DNA of 64,000 nucleotides from SAR116 cluster bacterium AG-426-I14 (GCA_003210055.1 QCNS01000007.1:26918-90917), one strand, 5' to 3'; shown: positions 45,011 through 54,484, counted from the first letter of the stretch. Program-made: numbers and translations. Notes: generated by a model from the letters alone, not told the origin.

Positions 45011-46316
45011 ATTCAGCTGACGCATAGGGTTTTATGTTTTTACCACCATACCTTCTTATTCTAATATTTGCCTGTTCTCCATGGCCTGAAAATCCTTCAA
45101 GCGCACAAAGTCTTGAACAATATTCTCCAATTTTTGTAGAAGCTTCATCTGTTAAAACTTTTTGATAAGTACAAGTTTTAATAAATTTTCCTACCCACAA
45201 ACCACCTGTATATCTTGCGGCAGTTTTAGTAGGCAATGTATGATTAGTGCCTATTACTTTATCTCCATATGAGACATTTGTTCTTGAACCTAAAAACAAA
45301 GCCCCATAATTATTGAGATTATTGAGAAAATAATCTACGTCTTTTGTCATAACTTGAACATGTTCAAACGCAAGCTTATTAGCTTCTTCAATCATTTCAT
45401 CATAATTTTCACATAATATCACTTGACCATAATCTCTCCATGATACCTTTGCTATTTCGGCAGTAGGAAGTAATTTAAGTTGATTTTCAACCTCCAACAT
45501 TGTCTCTTCGGCAAGTTTTCTTGAATTTGTTAGTAAAATTGCTGGACTTGTTGGGCCGTGCTCTGCCTGACCCAACAAATCAACAGCGCATATCTCTGCA
45601 TCTGATGTATCATCGGCAATAATGAGAGTTTCAGTCGGTCCAGCAAATAAATCTATACCTACACGTCCAAATAGTTGTCTTTTGGCTTCTGCAACGAACA
45701 TGTTACCTGGTCCAACTATCATGTCTGATCTTGGTATAGACTTTGTTCCTAATGCCATTGAAGCAACTGCTTGAATTCCTCCCAAACATAAAATCCTATT
45801 TGATCCTCCAAAATACATTGCGGCAACTATAGCAGGATGAGGTTTACCATTTTGAGGAGGTGCAGATGAAGTTATATTTTTTACTCCAGCAACATTAGCT
45901 GTAATTACAGACATATGTGCAGAAGCTACCATTGGATACTTTCCTCCAGGAACATAACATCCCACAGAATTAACGGGTATATTTTTATGCCCTAAAATAA
46001 CACCCGGCATAGTTTCAACCTCAAGATCATGTAGACACTCTAGTTGTTTTTTTGCAAAATTTTTAACCTGATCTTGAGCAAATTTTATATCTTCAAGATC
46101 TCTTTTGGAAACTTTATCGATTATATTTTTAATATCATTTTCGTTAAGTGTAAAACTTTTAGGATTATAATTATCAAACTTAATTGACAATTCTTTTACT
46201 GCATCATCTCCTCTTTTGGATACATCATTTAATATATCTTCAACAATTTTTTTAACTTTATCGTCAGCTTCTATTATCTCGCTTTCAGATTTTCCTTCCT
46301 TTAACCAAATGGCCAT
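45009..46316 (-). CDS. HisD-family alcohol dehydrogenase (sulfopropanediol/HpsN-like)
   Basis: A 435-residue protein of the histidinol dehydrogenase superfamily: [46 protein letters not shown] with the zinc ligand Gln and His, [19 protein letters not shown], and a C-terminal [13 protein letters not shown] with His. It lies in a catabolic cluster, not with other his genes. The HpsN branch oxidises the primary alcohol of 2,3-dihydroxypropane-sulfonate in two steps. The ATG at 46316 is preferred over a GTG at 46328; neither has a strong ribosome site. Confidence 0.85.
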   Translation of the reverse strand: MAIWLKEGKSESEIIEADDKVKKIVEDILNDVSKRGDDAVKELSIKFDNYNPKSFTLNENDIKNIIDKVSKRDLEDIKFAQDQVKNFAKKQLECLHDLEVETMPGVILGHKNIPVNSVGCYVPGGKYPMVASAHMSVITANVAGVKNITSSAPPQNGKPHPAIVAAMYFGGSNRILCLGGIQAVASMALGTKSIPRSDMIVGPGNMFVAEAKRQLFGRVGIDLFAGPTETLIIADDTSDAEICAVDLLGQAEHGPTSPAILLTNSRKLAEETMLEVENQLKLLPTAEIAKVSWRDYGQVILCENYDEMIEEANKLAFEHVQVMTKDVDYFLNNLNNYGALFLGSRTNVSYGDKVIGTNHTLPTKTAARYTGGLWVGKFIKTCTYQKVLTDEASTKIGEYCSRLCALEGFSGHGEQANIRIRRYGGKNIKPYASAE

Positions 46317-46395
46317 TTTTGAACTCACTTTCTAAAAAATAATAAATTTTATTGATGCAAAAAAAACTATTCTAATCAAGTTTTTTCAAGCAAAT

Positions 46396-46878
46396 TCAAG
46401 ATAATTTTCCATTCCAAAATATTAATGGATGTTCATTTGTAGAATTAAATTCTATTACTTTACCAACAAATATATCATGATCTCCACCAGGATAAATTGT
46501 CCAAGTTTTACATGTTATGACTGCCAGTGAGTCTGGTATTAAAGGGTATCCTTCATTTGATGTCTTGTAAGTAAGTTTTTCAAATTTATCAATACATGGG
46601 TTTGCAAATCTATTACAAATGTCTAATTGTTTTTTAGATAAAATATTTACAGCAAAACCATTTGCATTGACAAAATCCGAGTGACTGGGCTGTTCTTTAC
46701 CTAAGCACCAAGATATTAAGGGTGGATCTAAGGAGACAGAAGAAAAACTATTAACAGTGATTCCTACAGGGGCATTTTCTTTATTCTTCGTAGTTACAAC
46801 TGTTACACCAGTTGAAAATTTACTCAAAACATTTCGTAAATTTTTATTTTCTTTAAAATTATTATTAATTTTTGTCAT
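46396..46878 (-). CDS. Flavin reductase domain protein
   Basis: A 160-residue flavin reductase of the HpaC type: RNVLSKFSTGVTVVTT, PVGITVNSFSSVSLDPPLISW (flavin-binding), FAVNILSKKQLDICNRFA, GGDHDIFVGKVIEF. It supplies reduced FMN or FAD to a separate oxygenase. No oxygenase of the right class is adjacent; the nearest candidate is the LLM monooxygenase at 57140. The ATG at 46878 is chosen because the upstream one overlaps the LysR regulatory region. 79 bases separate it from the HisD-like gene. Confidence 0.88.
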   Translation of the reverse strand: MTKINNNFKENKNLRNVLSKFSTGVTVVTTKNKENAPVGITVNSFSSVSLDPPLISWCLGKEQPSHSDFVNANGFAVNILSKKQLDICNRFANPCIDKFEKLTYKTSNEGYPLIPDSLAVITCKTWTIYPGGDHDIFVGKVIEFNSTNEHPLIFWNGKLS

Positions 46879-46978
46879 AAATTTTATTCTAATTACAATA
46901 AACATTTTTCTTTTAACATTAATTGTATATAATAAGAAATTATTTATATATATTAAATGTATCAGGAAACTTGATATT

Positions 46979-47917
46979 ATGTCTCTTTCATTAAAACAAT
47001 TAAAAGCTTTTGTAGCAGTTGCCGAAGAAAAGTCCTTTAGTTTGGCAGCAGAAAGATTAAATGCAACACAATCTGGTATGTCTATGCTTGTTCAAAATTT
47101 AGAATTAAGTATTGGAAAGGTCTTGATAGATAGAATACCGGGAAATATGAAATTAACAGAGAATGGTAAAGAATTTTACAAATCTTCTTTAGACATTTTG
47201 AAGCTTATGGAAAAAGCTCTGATCAATACTCAAGAAGAAAGCTTGCAACTTACTGGTTTGATTGAATGTGGATTGATGCCTACTTTTACAAGATCAGCTT
47301 TGCCTAAAACTCTTTCAAAATTTTTAAAAGAAAATCCAAAAGTTGAATTCAAAATTACAGAGGCATATTCTGGTGTATTAGAAGAAATGGTTAGATCAAA
47401 TAAAATAGATTTTGCAATAGTGCCATCATTAAAAAATTCGATAGGTTTAAATGTAAATTTTGTATCTCAAGACATAAATCTTTTAGTAAGTTCAAGTAAA
47501 TCTAAATATAATCACTTATCACCTATTAGTCCTCATAAAATAAAAAAAGAAAAATTAAAAATTATTTTACCTAGTCATGAAAATTCAAGAAGAATTGCAA
47601 TAAATCAATATTTTTCTACTCACGGCATCAACCCAGAATCCATTATAGAAATGGATGCCATGATAGGCACTTTAGAAATGGTTGCAACGAGTGACTGGTG
47701 CTCTATAGTTCCCGCCACATTATGTGATTTGGATTTAGAAGGAGTTAATAGAACATTGTCACCTATTGAATCCCCTTCCCTAATAACTGATTATGTTTTA
47801 ATAACTTCAGCGAGTAAAGAATTGAGTCCAACAACTAGAATTTTTATAGATAAAATTACTGAAGAAATAAAAAATATAAGTAGAGAAATTAATACGAAGA
47901 TAAAAGGAGTTATTTAA
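46979..47917 (+). CDS. LysR family transcriptional regulator
   Basis: A 312-residue regulator. The winged helix is MSLSLKQLKAFVAVAEEKSFSLAAERL at the start (given in part) with QSGMSMLVQNLE. The effector domain spans about residues 90-295. The frame extends upstream to 46757 on the other strand's gene, but ATG 46979 gives the usual length. It is divergent from the flavin reductase/HisD-like run and precedes the TRAP operon, so it is placed to control both. The ligand is unknown. Confidence 0.93.
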   Translation: MSLSLKQLKAFVAVAEEKSFSLAAERLNATQSGMSMLVQNLELSIGKVLIDRIPGNMKLTENGKEFYKSSLDILKLMEKALINTQEESLQLTGLIECGLMPTFTRSALPKTLSKFLKENPKVEFKITEAYSGVLEEMVRSNKIDFAIVPSLKNSIGLNVNFVSQDINLLVSSSKSKYNHLSPISPHKIKKEKLKIILPSHENSRRIAINQYFSTHGINPESIIEMDAMIGTLEMVATSDWCSIVPATLCDLDLEGVNRTLSPIESPSLITDYVLITSASKELSPTTRIFIDKITEEIKNISREINTKIKGVI

Positions 47918-47982
47918 AAACCAATTTATTTTGTTATTGATTGTAACAATTTTATGTGGCTATATCTAGATGAGTTAACATT

Positions 47983-48444
47983 ATGGTAAAAAAATTATCC
48001 GAAATATTACAATCAATAGCTGCAATTTGGCTGGTTTTTGTTGCATTTACTATCTTTGCAGAAGTTACTTTTAGAAATTTTGGTTTGTTCCTTGGTGCTG
48101 ATCAAATAGTTCAAAACTCTGTACCTGCCATAGTCTTTTTACAAGTTCCTTTTGCTATCGTATCTGGCACAATGCTGAGAACCACATTAATTTATGAATT
48201 TTGTAGTAAAAATGCTAAAATTATAATAAATGTTATTTCTTTTCTTATTGGGATTATGCTTTTTATTGGAATATCTGTTGGTGGTTGGACTGATATGATT
48301 AAGGGTTGGGAAATAAGAGAGTATCAAGGAATTGGAGCAATTGAATTTCCAGTTTATATTGTTAGAACTGTGATAATATTTGCTTCAGTTATAATAGTTT
48401 ATATATACGCCAGCTTAATTTTTGATCAATTTAGAAAAAAATAA
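47983..48444 (+). CDS. dctQ: TRAP transporter small permease (DctQ)
   Basis: A 153-residue protein with four helices: SIAAIWLVFVAFTIFAEVTF (about residues 10-30), a helix near 45-65, VISFLIGIMLFIGISVGGW (75-95) and TVIIFASVIIVYIYAS (125-145). The FAEVTFRNFG segment is typical of DctQ. It joins the large permease and the binding protein that follow. Confidence 0.88.
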   Translation: MVKKLSEILQSIAAIWLVFVAFTIFAEVTFRNFGLFLGADQIVQNSVPAIVFLQVPFAIVSGTMLRTTLIYEFCSKNAKIIINVISFLIGIMLFIGISVGGWTDMIKGWEIREYQGIGAIEFPVYIVRTVIIFASVIIVYIYASLIFDQFRKK

Positions 48445-48462
48445 TAAACATCTGAGTGTCTT

Positions 48463-49797
48463 ATGGAAATCGATTTAGACTTATTAATGATGATAACATT
48501 GTTTGGGATGTTATTAGCAATTTTTGCAGGAATACATATAGCTCTTGCATTAGGTGCAACAGCTATGATTGGCACCTATTTTGTTTTTTACACTGGTGAG
48601 TTTTACGAAGATGCATATATGGCTGCTAGTCAAGTTGGGGGTGCGGCATATGAGCTAATTAGAGATCACGTTTTTATGACCATTCCATTATTTGTTTTAA
48701 TGGGAGATTTTCTTTCACGAAGTGGAGCAGCAGCAGATTTATATAATTTGATAAATAAAGGTTTAAAAGGTGTCCCAGGAAGACTTGGCGTAGCAACTGT
48801 AACAGGAAATGCTGCATTTGCAGCAGTTACCGGTACTTCCATAGCCTCTGCCGCAGCTTTTACACGTATTGCTTGGCCAGAGATGAAAAAGGCAGGTTAC
48901 AATCACAGTTTTGCATTAGGCTCAATATCAGGAAGTGCTTGTTTAGGTATGTTGATACCTCCTAGTGTGTTGTTAATCGTTTGGGGCATTATCACTGAAG
49001 ACTCAATCGGCAAATTATTTGTTGCTGGAGTAATTCCAGGAATACTTTTAGCACTTCTATACGCTACTTATAATTTAGTTAGAGCTATAATGAACCCTGA
49101 ATTAGCACCTGAACCTGATAAAATTGGGGATACTTCGAGATTAACAAAAACTGAAATTTACTCTGGCTTTTCTATCATTGCTCTAATTTTTTTGGTTCTT
49201 GGTGGAATTTGGGGTGGTATTTTTACAGCTACTGAAGCCGCTGGAATGGGAGCTATTGCAAGCTTTATTATAGCCTTGTTTAAAGGTATGAGATATAAAG
49301 GAGTTGTAGAATCTGTTATTGATGCTGGAAAAACATCCGCTCCTATTATGATTTTATTAATTACAGCAGGTATGTATTCTCGATTTTTATCTTTATCAGA
49401 TATAAATACAATCATTATTGATGCGATAAGTTCAGTTGGTATGAATGAATTTTCTGTCTTACTGATGATGGTACTTATTTGGTTGGTTTTAGGAATGTTA
49501 TTAGACTCTATATCAATAATTTTATTAACAGTCCCATTATTTATTCATTTAGTACCAGATATCAATCCTTATGCTTTTGCAATCTTTGGTATTCTTGCCA
49601 TTGAAGCCGGATTACTTACCCCACCTTTTGGGCTTATAGTATACACTGTAAAAGGAGTTCTTACGGGAAGTAATGACAATGTCCCTCTTAGCACTATTTT
49701 TATGGGATCCATTCCGTATTGGATTATGATGTTATTCGTAATGGCTTTGATTTATATATTTCCTGAACTTGCAAGTTGGCCAACAAAATTTGTTTAA
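48463..49797 (+). CDS. dctM: TRAP transporter large permease (DctM)
   Basis: A 444-residue protein of about 12 helices. Family segments are MTIPLFVLMGDFLSRSGAA, GVATVTGNAAFAAVTGTS, GSISGSACLGMLIPPSVLLIVWG, and EAGLLTPPFGLIVYTVKG near the end. It carries the sodium-coupled transport path. It follows dctQ by 18 bases; the binding protein gene comes next after 58 bases with its own GGAGG site. Confidence 0.94.
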   Translation: MEIDLDLLMMITLFGMLLAIFAGIHIALALGATAMIGTYFVFYTGEFYEDAYMAASQVGGAAYELIRDHVFMTIPLFVLMGDFLSRSGAAADLYNLINKGLKGVPGRLGVATVTGNAAFAAVTGTSIASAAAFTRIAWPEMKKAGYNHSFALGSISGSACLGMLIPPSVLLIVWGIITEDSIGKLFVAGVIPGILLALLYATYNLVRAIMNPELAPEPDKIGDTSRLTKTEIYSGFSIIALIFLVLGGIWGGIFTATEAAGMGAIASFIIALFKGMRYKGVVESVIDAGKTSAPIMILLITAGMYSRFLSLSDINTIIIDAISSVGMNEFSVLLMMVLIWLVLGMLLDSISIILLTVPLFIHLVPDINPYAFAIFGILAIEAGLLTPPFGLIVYTVKGVLTGSNDNVPLSTIFMGSIPYWIMMLFVMALIYIFPELASWPTKFV

Positions 49798-49855
49798 GTT
49801 TTATTTTAAAAATATTATTTTCATGTTAGTCTCTGTATATTAACGGAGGACATAT

Positions 49856-50956
49856 ATGTTAAAACTTTTCAAAAAGTCTATTCCACTTGGATTATTAATT
49901 TCAGGTGCTATAGCAACTTCAGCTATTGCAGGCTCTTATACGCTTCGTGTTGGCTCTGGTCATCCGGCCGCTCCAACTGCGTATGTTACTGGGATGAAAA
50001 AAACACTTGTTCCTAACATTAAAAAAAGAGTTAAAGCTGAAACAAGCCATAAAATAAAAATAATTGAAGCTTATGCAGGTAAAATTGCAAAGGTTCACGA
50101 AACATTAGAAGCAGTCGAAAAAGGACTTTTAGATATTGGTTCCTATTGTGTTTGCTTTGAAACCGCAAAATTACTTCCTTGGAACTTTGACTATTTTGTA
50201 CCATTTACTTTAACTAATTTAGAAACTAATTGGGAAGTAAAACACAAAGTAATTAAAAAATTTCCAACATTAACAAAAATGCTTGAAGATAAATATAATC
50301 AAAAGTTCATAGCTATGCAGGGATTTGATGATTATGGTATTGGTACTGTAAAAAAATGGAATAAAGCCACTGAATTAAAAGGTGTAAAGGTAATTGCTGC
50401 AGGTCCAAATTTACCTTGGGTATCTTTATTTGGCTCAATACCTGTAACTTCTACTCTACCAACAATGTATAATGACTTAGCAACTGGTGTTGCAAAGGGA
50501 GTTATTATTTTTCCATCTGCTCACGCTGGAGGATTTAAGTTTTATGAACAAGCTCCATATTGGAAGGTAATTGGTTTTGGTGCTATGGCACAGACAATTA
50601 CTACAATTAATATGAAAACTCTTAACAAACTTCCACCAGAAGTAGCAAAAATTATACTTGAAGAAGCTATTGTATATGAAAAAGCTGCCGTAAAAGATGG
50701 TCAAAAGAGATATATGAAAGGTCTTACTGACTTGATGAAACTAGGTAAAAAGAAGGGTATTAATGATGCTGTTACTTACTTACCAGTAAAACAACAGAAA
50801 ATTTGGGCAGAAACAATCAAAGATTGGCCAAATTCAAGAGCAAAAGATATAACTAAAGGTTATAATATGGATGGTGCTGCTCTAATGAATACTTACATGG
50901 ATGAAGTTGAAAAAACTGGTCATAAATTTCCAGTAAGATATAAAATTGGTGGATAA
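49856..50956 (+). CDS. dctP: TRAP transporter substrate-binding protein (DctP), arginine-less ligand site
   Basis: A 366-residue periplasmic binding protein with a Sec signal peptide of 25 residues (cleavage after AIA). It keeps the DctP fold: LRVGSGHPAAPTAY, VEKGLLDIGSYCVCFE and GFDDYGIGTVKKWNK. At the ligand Arg position, the usual LKGLKIR pattern reads LKGVKVI here (Ile180). Most DctP proteins hold the ligand carboxylate with that Arg, so this one probably binds another kind of ligand. It follows dctQM and is served by a GGAGG site. Confidence 0.9.
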   Translation: MLKLFKKSIPLGLLISGAIATSAIAGSYTLRVGSGHPAAPTAYVTGMKKTLVPNIKKRVKAETSHKIKIIEAYAGKIAKVHETLEAVEKGLLDIGSYCVCFETAKLLPWNFDYFVPFTLTNLETNWEVKHKVIKKFPTLTKMLEDKYNQKFIAMQGFDDYGIGTVKKWNKATELKGVKVIAAGPNLPWVSLFGSIPVTSTLPTMYNDLATGVAKGVIIFPSAHAGGFKFYEQAPYWKVIGFGAMAQTITTINMKTLNKLPPEVAKIILEEAIVYEKAAVKDGQKRYMKGLTDLMKLGKKKGINDAVTYLPVKQQKIWAETIKDWPNSRAKDITKGYNMDGAALMNTYMDEVEKTGHKFPVRYKIGG

Positions 50957-50973
50957 TTCCTAACAATTATATT

Positions 50974-51008
50974 AAAAAAGGCATACATAATTTTGTGTGC
51001 CTTTTTTT
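50974..51008 (+). terminator. Rho-independent terminator after the TRAP operon
   Basis: AAAAAAGGCATAC (50974-50986) pairs with GTGTGCCTTTTTT (50995-51007) with one wobble pair and an 8-base loop, and the stem runs into seven T. It ends one base before the ATG of the next gene. Confidence 0.88.
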
Positions 51009-51242
51009 ATGAATAAAGAAAAATCAGAAATATATCTTTCAACATTATTTACGGCTGTTGTGATAACAATGTTTATCAGTTCATTTGTTACTTTTATGTC
51101 TATTGATAAGCTATCCTCTTTTTGGAGAATTTGGCCATTAAACTGGTTTTATGCTATAATTATAGCCTTTCCAGCAATATTAATTTTTCGACCAATTTGT
51201 ATTAAATTAAGTAAAAAAGTTATTTCATTTTTCATGAATTAA
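51009..51242 (+). CDS. Small membrane protein, DUF2798-like
   Basis: A 77-residue protein with two hydrophobic helices: LSTLFTAVVITMFISSFVTFMS (about residues 9-30) and WFYAIIIAFPAILIFRPIC (about 46-65). The spacing and the AFPAIL-x-x-RP pattern between second helix and end match DUF2798 proteins. The function is unknown. The ATG sits directly behind the TRAP terminator T tract with no ribosome site, so its expression is uncertain. Confidence 0.65.
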   Translation: MNKEKSEIYLSTLFTAVVITMFISSFVTFMSIDKLSSFWRIWPLNWFYAIIIAFPAILIFRPICIKLSKKVISFFMN

Positions 51243-51338
51243 TCTCAAAATTAGTCTTACTTATGTGATTAATAAGAAAATATGATTTCTAATTACTCTA
51301 ATAATGTTGTTAAATTGACTTAACGAGAGGAGTTGAAA

Positions 51339-52448
51339 ATGACAAAATATAAAAACTTAATATCCAGACGAAGTCTTCTTCAAGGTGCTGGTGCAACATT
51401 TGTTGCTTTAGAAATTAGTATGGCTTCTAAAGGAGCTTTTGCTGCAAAATGGCCAAAGAAACCTATTACAGTTGTTATAATGTATGGAGCTGGAGGAGGT
51501 ACTGACACTATCACAAGAGTATTGGTAGATGATATGGCAAAAACAACAGGTTGGAACATAAAAGCTATTAATAAACCTGGTGCTGTTGGTGGGGTTGCTA
51601 CTAAATATGTCGCATCTCAAAAGGCAGATGGATATACAATTTTAGGGGCTGCCAACTACAACAAATTTGTTAGAGTCATGGGACATATGCCTGCCGAACA
51701 AAAACCTTGGGAAAACTGGGTATTTATGCAAGCTGCTAACTCATTAGCAAGTTGGTCAGTTAGACCAGATTCACCATTTAAAACCTTTGAAGATGTGGTC
51801 AAAGCCGCTAAGAAAAATCCTGGAAGTGTATCAATATCAACTTCAGGTACTGGTGGTTTATGGCATGAGCTAGCGTTGTTAGTAAGTGACGCCGCTGGCA
51901 TTAAATTAAAATTTGTTCCTTACAAAGGGGGTAAAAAAGCTACACTCGCTGGTTTACAAGGTGAAACTGATATTGCTGGTGGTGGTGTCCATGAGCACGT
52001 AAGCTTAATAAGATCTGGTAAATTAAGAAACCTACAACAGACTGGAAGAGAAGATATTAATGTTGATGGCATAACACTAAAATCAATTGGTAACATTCTT
52101 CCTTCTACAAAACCTTTTCTACCTTTTGGTGGATGTTATAATCTTATTATGCATAGGGAAACACCAAAAGAAGTTATAAAAATGGTGACATCAGCATATA
52201 AAAAAGCGGTATCATCCGAAAAATTTATGTCTATCGCAAAAAAGAAGTTTTTTGACATCGATGTAAAGTTTGGAGAAGATGCTGATAAAAGGGCTGCTCA
52301 ATTAGAAACAATGACAGTTCATACATTTAATAAATATGCTGACCAAATAGGAAAGAAAGTTAAAAATCATAAACAACTAGGCCTTCCTACGCCAGAAAAC
52401 TTTGAAAAATGGTGGCCACCAAAAGGTTATAAGCCTATCAAAATTTAA
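51339..52448 (+). CDS. tctC: TTT substrate-binding protein (TctC) with Tat-type signal
   Basis: A 369-residue binding protein. The leader has SRRSLLQGAGATFVALEISMA, a twin-arginine motif, with likely cleavage after AFA about residue 35. The TctC core follows with WPKKPITVVIMYGAGGGTD, KPGAVGGVATKYVASQKADGYT and FVPYKGGKKATLAGLQGETD. A twin-arginine leader suggests export after folding. The ATG at 51339 follows GAGAGGAG by 6 bases, ruling out the TTG at 51333. It precedes tctB and tctA, a different order from the system at 29.5-32.5 kb. Confidence 0.92.
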   Translation: MTKYKNLISRRSLLQGAGATFVALEISMASKGAFAAKWPKKPITVVIMYGAGGGTDTITRVLVDDMAKTTGWNIKAINKPGAVGGVATKYVASQKADGYTILGAANYNKFVRVMGHMPAEQKPWENWVFMQAANSLASWSVRPDSPFKTFEDVVKAAKKNPGSVSISTSGTGGLWHELALLVSDAAGIKLKFVPYKGGKKATLAGLQGETDIAGGGVHEHVSLIRSGKLRNLQQTGREDINVDGITLKSIGNILPSTKPFLPFGGCYNLIMHRETPKEVIKMVTSAYKKAVSSEKFMSIAKKKFFDIDVKFGEDADKRAAQLETMTVHTFNKYADQIGKKVKNHKQLGLPTPENFEKWWPPKGYKPIKI

Positions 52449-52451
52449 TTA

Positions 52452-53006
52452 ATGAATGACAAATTAAATAAAAGAAAGTTTATTTCCGAAGATGAAGGGG
52501 CGGGTTTAGCCGCTCCTCTCATTGATCTAATTTCATCATGCTTTATAATTATAGTTTCTTTATGGTTTATTTATGAATCAATAAAACTTAAGGTTCCTGA
52601 TCAAAATTTTCTTACTGCACCCGCCCTTTTACCAATTATAACATCTATAACCTTAATCATGATGTTATCTATAATTTTAATAAAGAGTATTAAAAAATTT
52701 AATTTTATTGAATCGAAAAAATTATTAAAAACAATTAATTACAAAAAAAACCTAATATCACCTCTTATATTATTAATTTATATATACGGGCTTACAAATT
52801 ATAATTTTTCTTATGAACTTTATATTTTCAACCTTGAATTGATACTAGGTTCATTTTTGATTTATACAATACTCACTTTGGCATTATTACTTCACATATA
52901 TTGGGGTAAAAAATTAATTCTTTGTCTTTTAGTTTCAGTTGTATGGAGTCTTTTTTTATCAATTACATTTGTTAATTTTTTTAATACACCCCTACCTGGT
53001 AGTTAA
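52452..53006 (+). CDS. tctB: Tripartite tricarboxylate transporter TctB-like subunit
   Basis: A 184-residue protein with about four to five helices: SSCFIIIVSLWFIYESI (residues 28-45), TAPALLPIITSITLIMMLSIILI (55-80), LISPLILLIYIYGLT (95-110) and the last pair (120-170). The FLTAPALLPIITS segment is typical of TctB. It has a long cytoplasmic N-terminus. It sits 3 bases after tctC and 1 base before tctA. Confidence 0.82.
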   Translation: MNDKLNKRKFISEDEGAGLAAPLIDLISSCFIIIVSLWFIYESIKLKVPDQNFLTAPALLPIITSITLIMMLSIILIKSIKKFNFIESKKLLKTINYKKNLISPLILLIYIYGLTNYNFSYELYIFNLELILGSFLIYTILTLALLLHIYWGKKLILCLLVSVVWSLFLSITFVNFFNTPLPGS

Positions 53007-53007
53007 A

Positions 53008-54477
53008 ATGTTTATTGAATCTTTATTAACAATTTTAAATCCGTTTTTATTATTAATCATACTACTTGGAGTATCATTAGGTATAATTTGGGGTGCCCTT
53101 CCTGGTTTATCTACAACTATGGCAATGGCACTTTTGATAGGATTTACATCTACAATGACCCAAGATGTAGCAATATGTTTTATGTTAGGTGTATATACAG
53201 GATCTGTTTTTGGAGGAGCAATCTCTGCAATCTTGATAAATATACCAGGAACGCCAGACGCAGTTCCAACTATGATTGAAGGTCATGCCTTGGCCAAAAA
53301 AGGACAAGCTGGTACAGCGTTAGGAACTGCAATTTTTGGTTCTTTTGTAGGTAATTGGATAGGTATTCTTATACTTATTTTTTTGATGCCTTTTCTGATT
53401 GCCATCGCTTTAAATTTTAAATCTTGGGAGATGTTTTTATTATCTGTAATTGGTATTTCTGTATGTGGAACCATGTGCTCAGGAGAACTGCCAATTAAAG
53501 GGTGGATAGTGGGCTGGATAGGTATTTTAATAGCAATGGTTGGCATTGACCCAATTTTTGGTGTTGAGAGGTTCACATTTGAAAACCCAAATTTTTACGA
53601 TGGTTTCAGTTATGTCCCAATTCTAATAGGTTTATTTGGAATATGTGAAATTATAAAAACTCTACCAAATGAAAACAAGACACCTATACCAGAAAAAATT
53701 GGTAAATTATTTTTACCAATTAAACAGCTTTTCAATTATGTATCAACAGCCATTAGATCTGGTTTGATTGGAACATTTATTGGAGCCCTTCCAGGTGCAG
53801 GAGCCAATGTTGCATCATTTTTGTCATATGATATTGGTAAAAGACGTGCAAAACCAGAAGAAAAATTGAAATGGGGGAAAGGAAGTTATGAGGCTATAAT
53901 TTCTGCAGAAGTAGCAAATAATGCAAATATAGGTGGCTCAATTCTACCGACTTTAGCATTAGGTATTCCTGGTAATGCAGCCGCAGCTGCACTTTTAGCT
54001 GCCTTAACAATGAAAAATGTAGTAGTTGGTCCTACAATTGATATAGATCATCCAGGATTAGTTTATTTTATCTATGCAGCATTATTAATAGCAAATTTCT
54101 TTATGTACGCCATGGCTATTGCTCTAGTAAAACCTTGTATTAAATTATTTTCATTGAGTAGAGGTTTTCTTTTACCTTTAATTATACCAGTTTGTGTTTT
54201 AGGTGCATATGCTGCTAGGTTAAATTTATATGACTTATGGATAATGTTTTTTGCAGGCATTTTTGGATATTTTCTCTCATTATGTAAGTACCCTACTGCC
54301 CCTGCTGTTCTAGGAGTAATACTTGCTCCAATGGCTGATGAAAATTTAAGACGTTCATTAATGATATTTTCTGAAAAAGATATATCATATTTTTTTGAAC
54401 AATATGTAGGATTAATACTTTTAGCTATTTTTATTATTGTAATAATAGATGGTTTAAGAAGATTGAAAAATACTTAA
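53008..54477 (+). CDS. tctA: Tripartite tricarboxylate transporter, large membrane subunit (TctA)
   Basis: A 489-residue polytopic protein. The paired motifs are IIWGALPGLSTTMAMALLIG (near residue 28) and GTFIGALPGAGANVASFLSY (about residue 255), with GVYTGSVFGGAISAIL and NANIGGSILPTLALGIPGN. The ATG at 53008 is chosen because the longer frame overlaps tctB by 68 bases. With the two genes before it, it forms the second TTT system of this window. It ends 7 bases from the convergent cyclase gene. Confidence 0.93.
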   Translation: MFIESLLTILNPFLLLIILLGVSLGIIWGALPGLSTTMAMALLIGFTSTMTQDVAICFMLGVYTGSVFGGAISAILINIPGTPDAVPTMIEGHALAKKGQAGTALGTAIFGSFVGNWIGILILIFLMPFLIAIALNFKSWEMFLLSVIGISVCGTMCSGELPIKGWIVGWIGILIAMVGIDPIFGVERFTFENPNFYDGFSYVPILIGLFGICEIIKTLPNENKTPIPEKIGKLFLPIKQLFNYVSTAIRSGLIGTFIGALPGAGANVASFLSYDIGKRRAKPEEKLKWGKGSYEAIISAEVANNANIGGSILPTLALGIPGNAAAAALLAALTMKNVVVGPTIDIDHPGLVYFIYAALLIANFFMYAMAIALVKPCIKLFSLSRGFLLPLIIPVCVLGAYAARLNLYDLWIMFFAGIFGYFLSLCKYPTAPAVLGVILAPMADENLRRSLMIFSEKDISYFFEQYVGLILLAIFIIVIIDGLRRLKNT

Positions 54478-54484
54478 ATGAAAA

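Noticed and set aside
45009..46328. HisD homologue as a histidine biosynthesis gene
   Set aside because: It keeps HisD motifs but lies among catabolic dehydrogenases and a TRAP system with no other his gene, so an alcohol dehydrogenase role is preferred.
46757..46978. N-terminal extension of LysR
   Set aside because: It is antisense to the flavin reductase gene and LysR helix-turn-helix domains begin at the protein start.
52939..53007. Longer TctA start
   Set aside because: It overlaps tctB by 68 bases in another frame; ATG 53008 gives the usual N-terminus.
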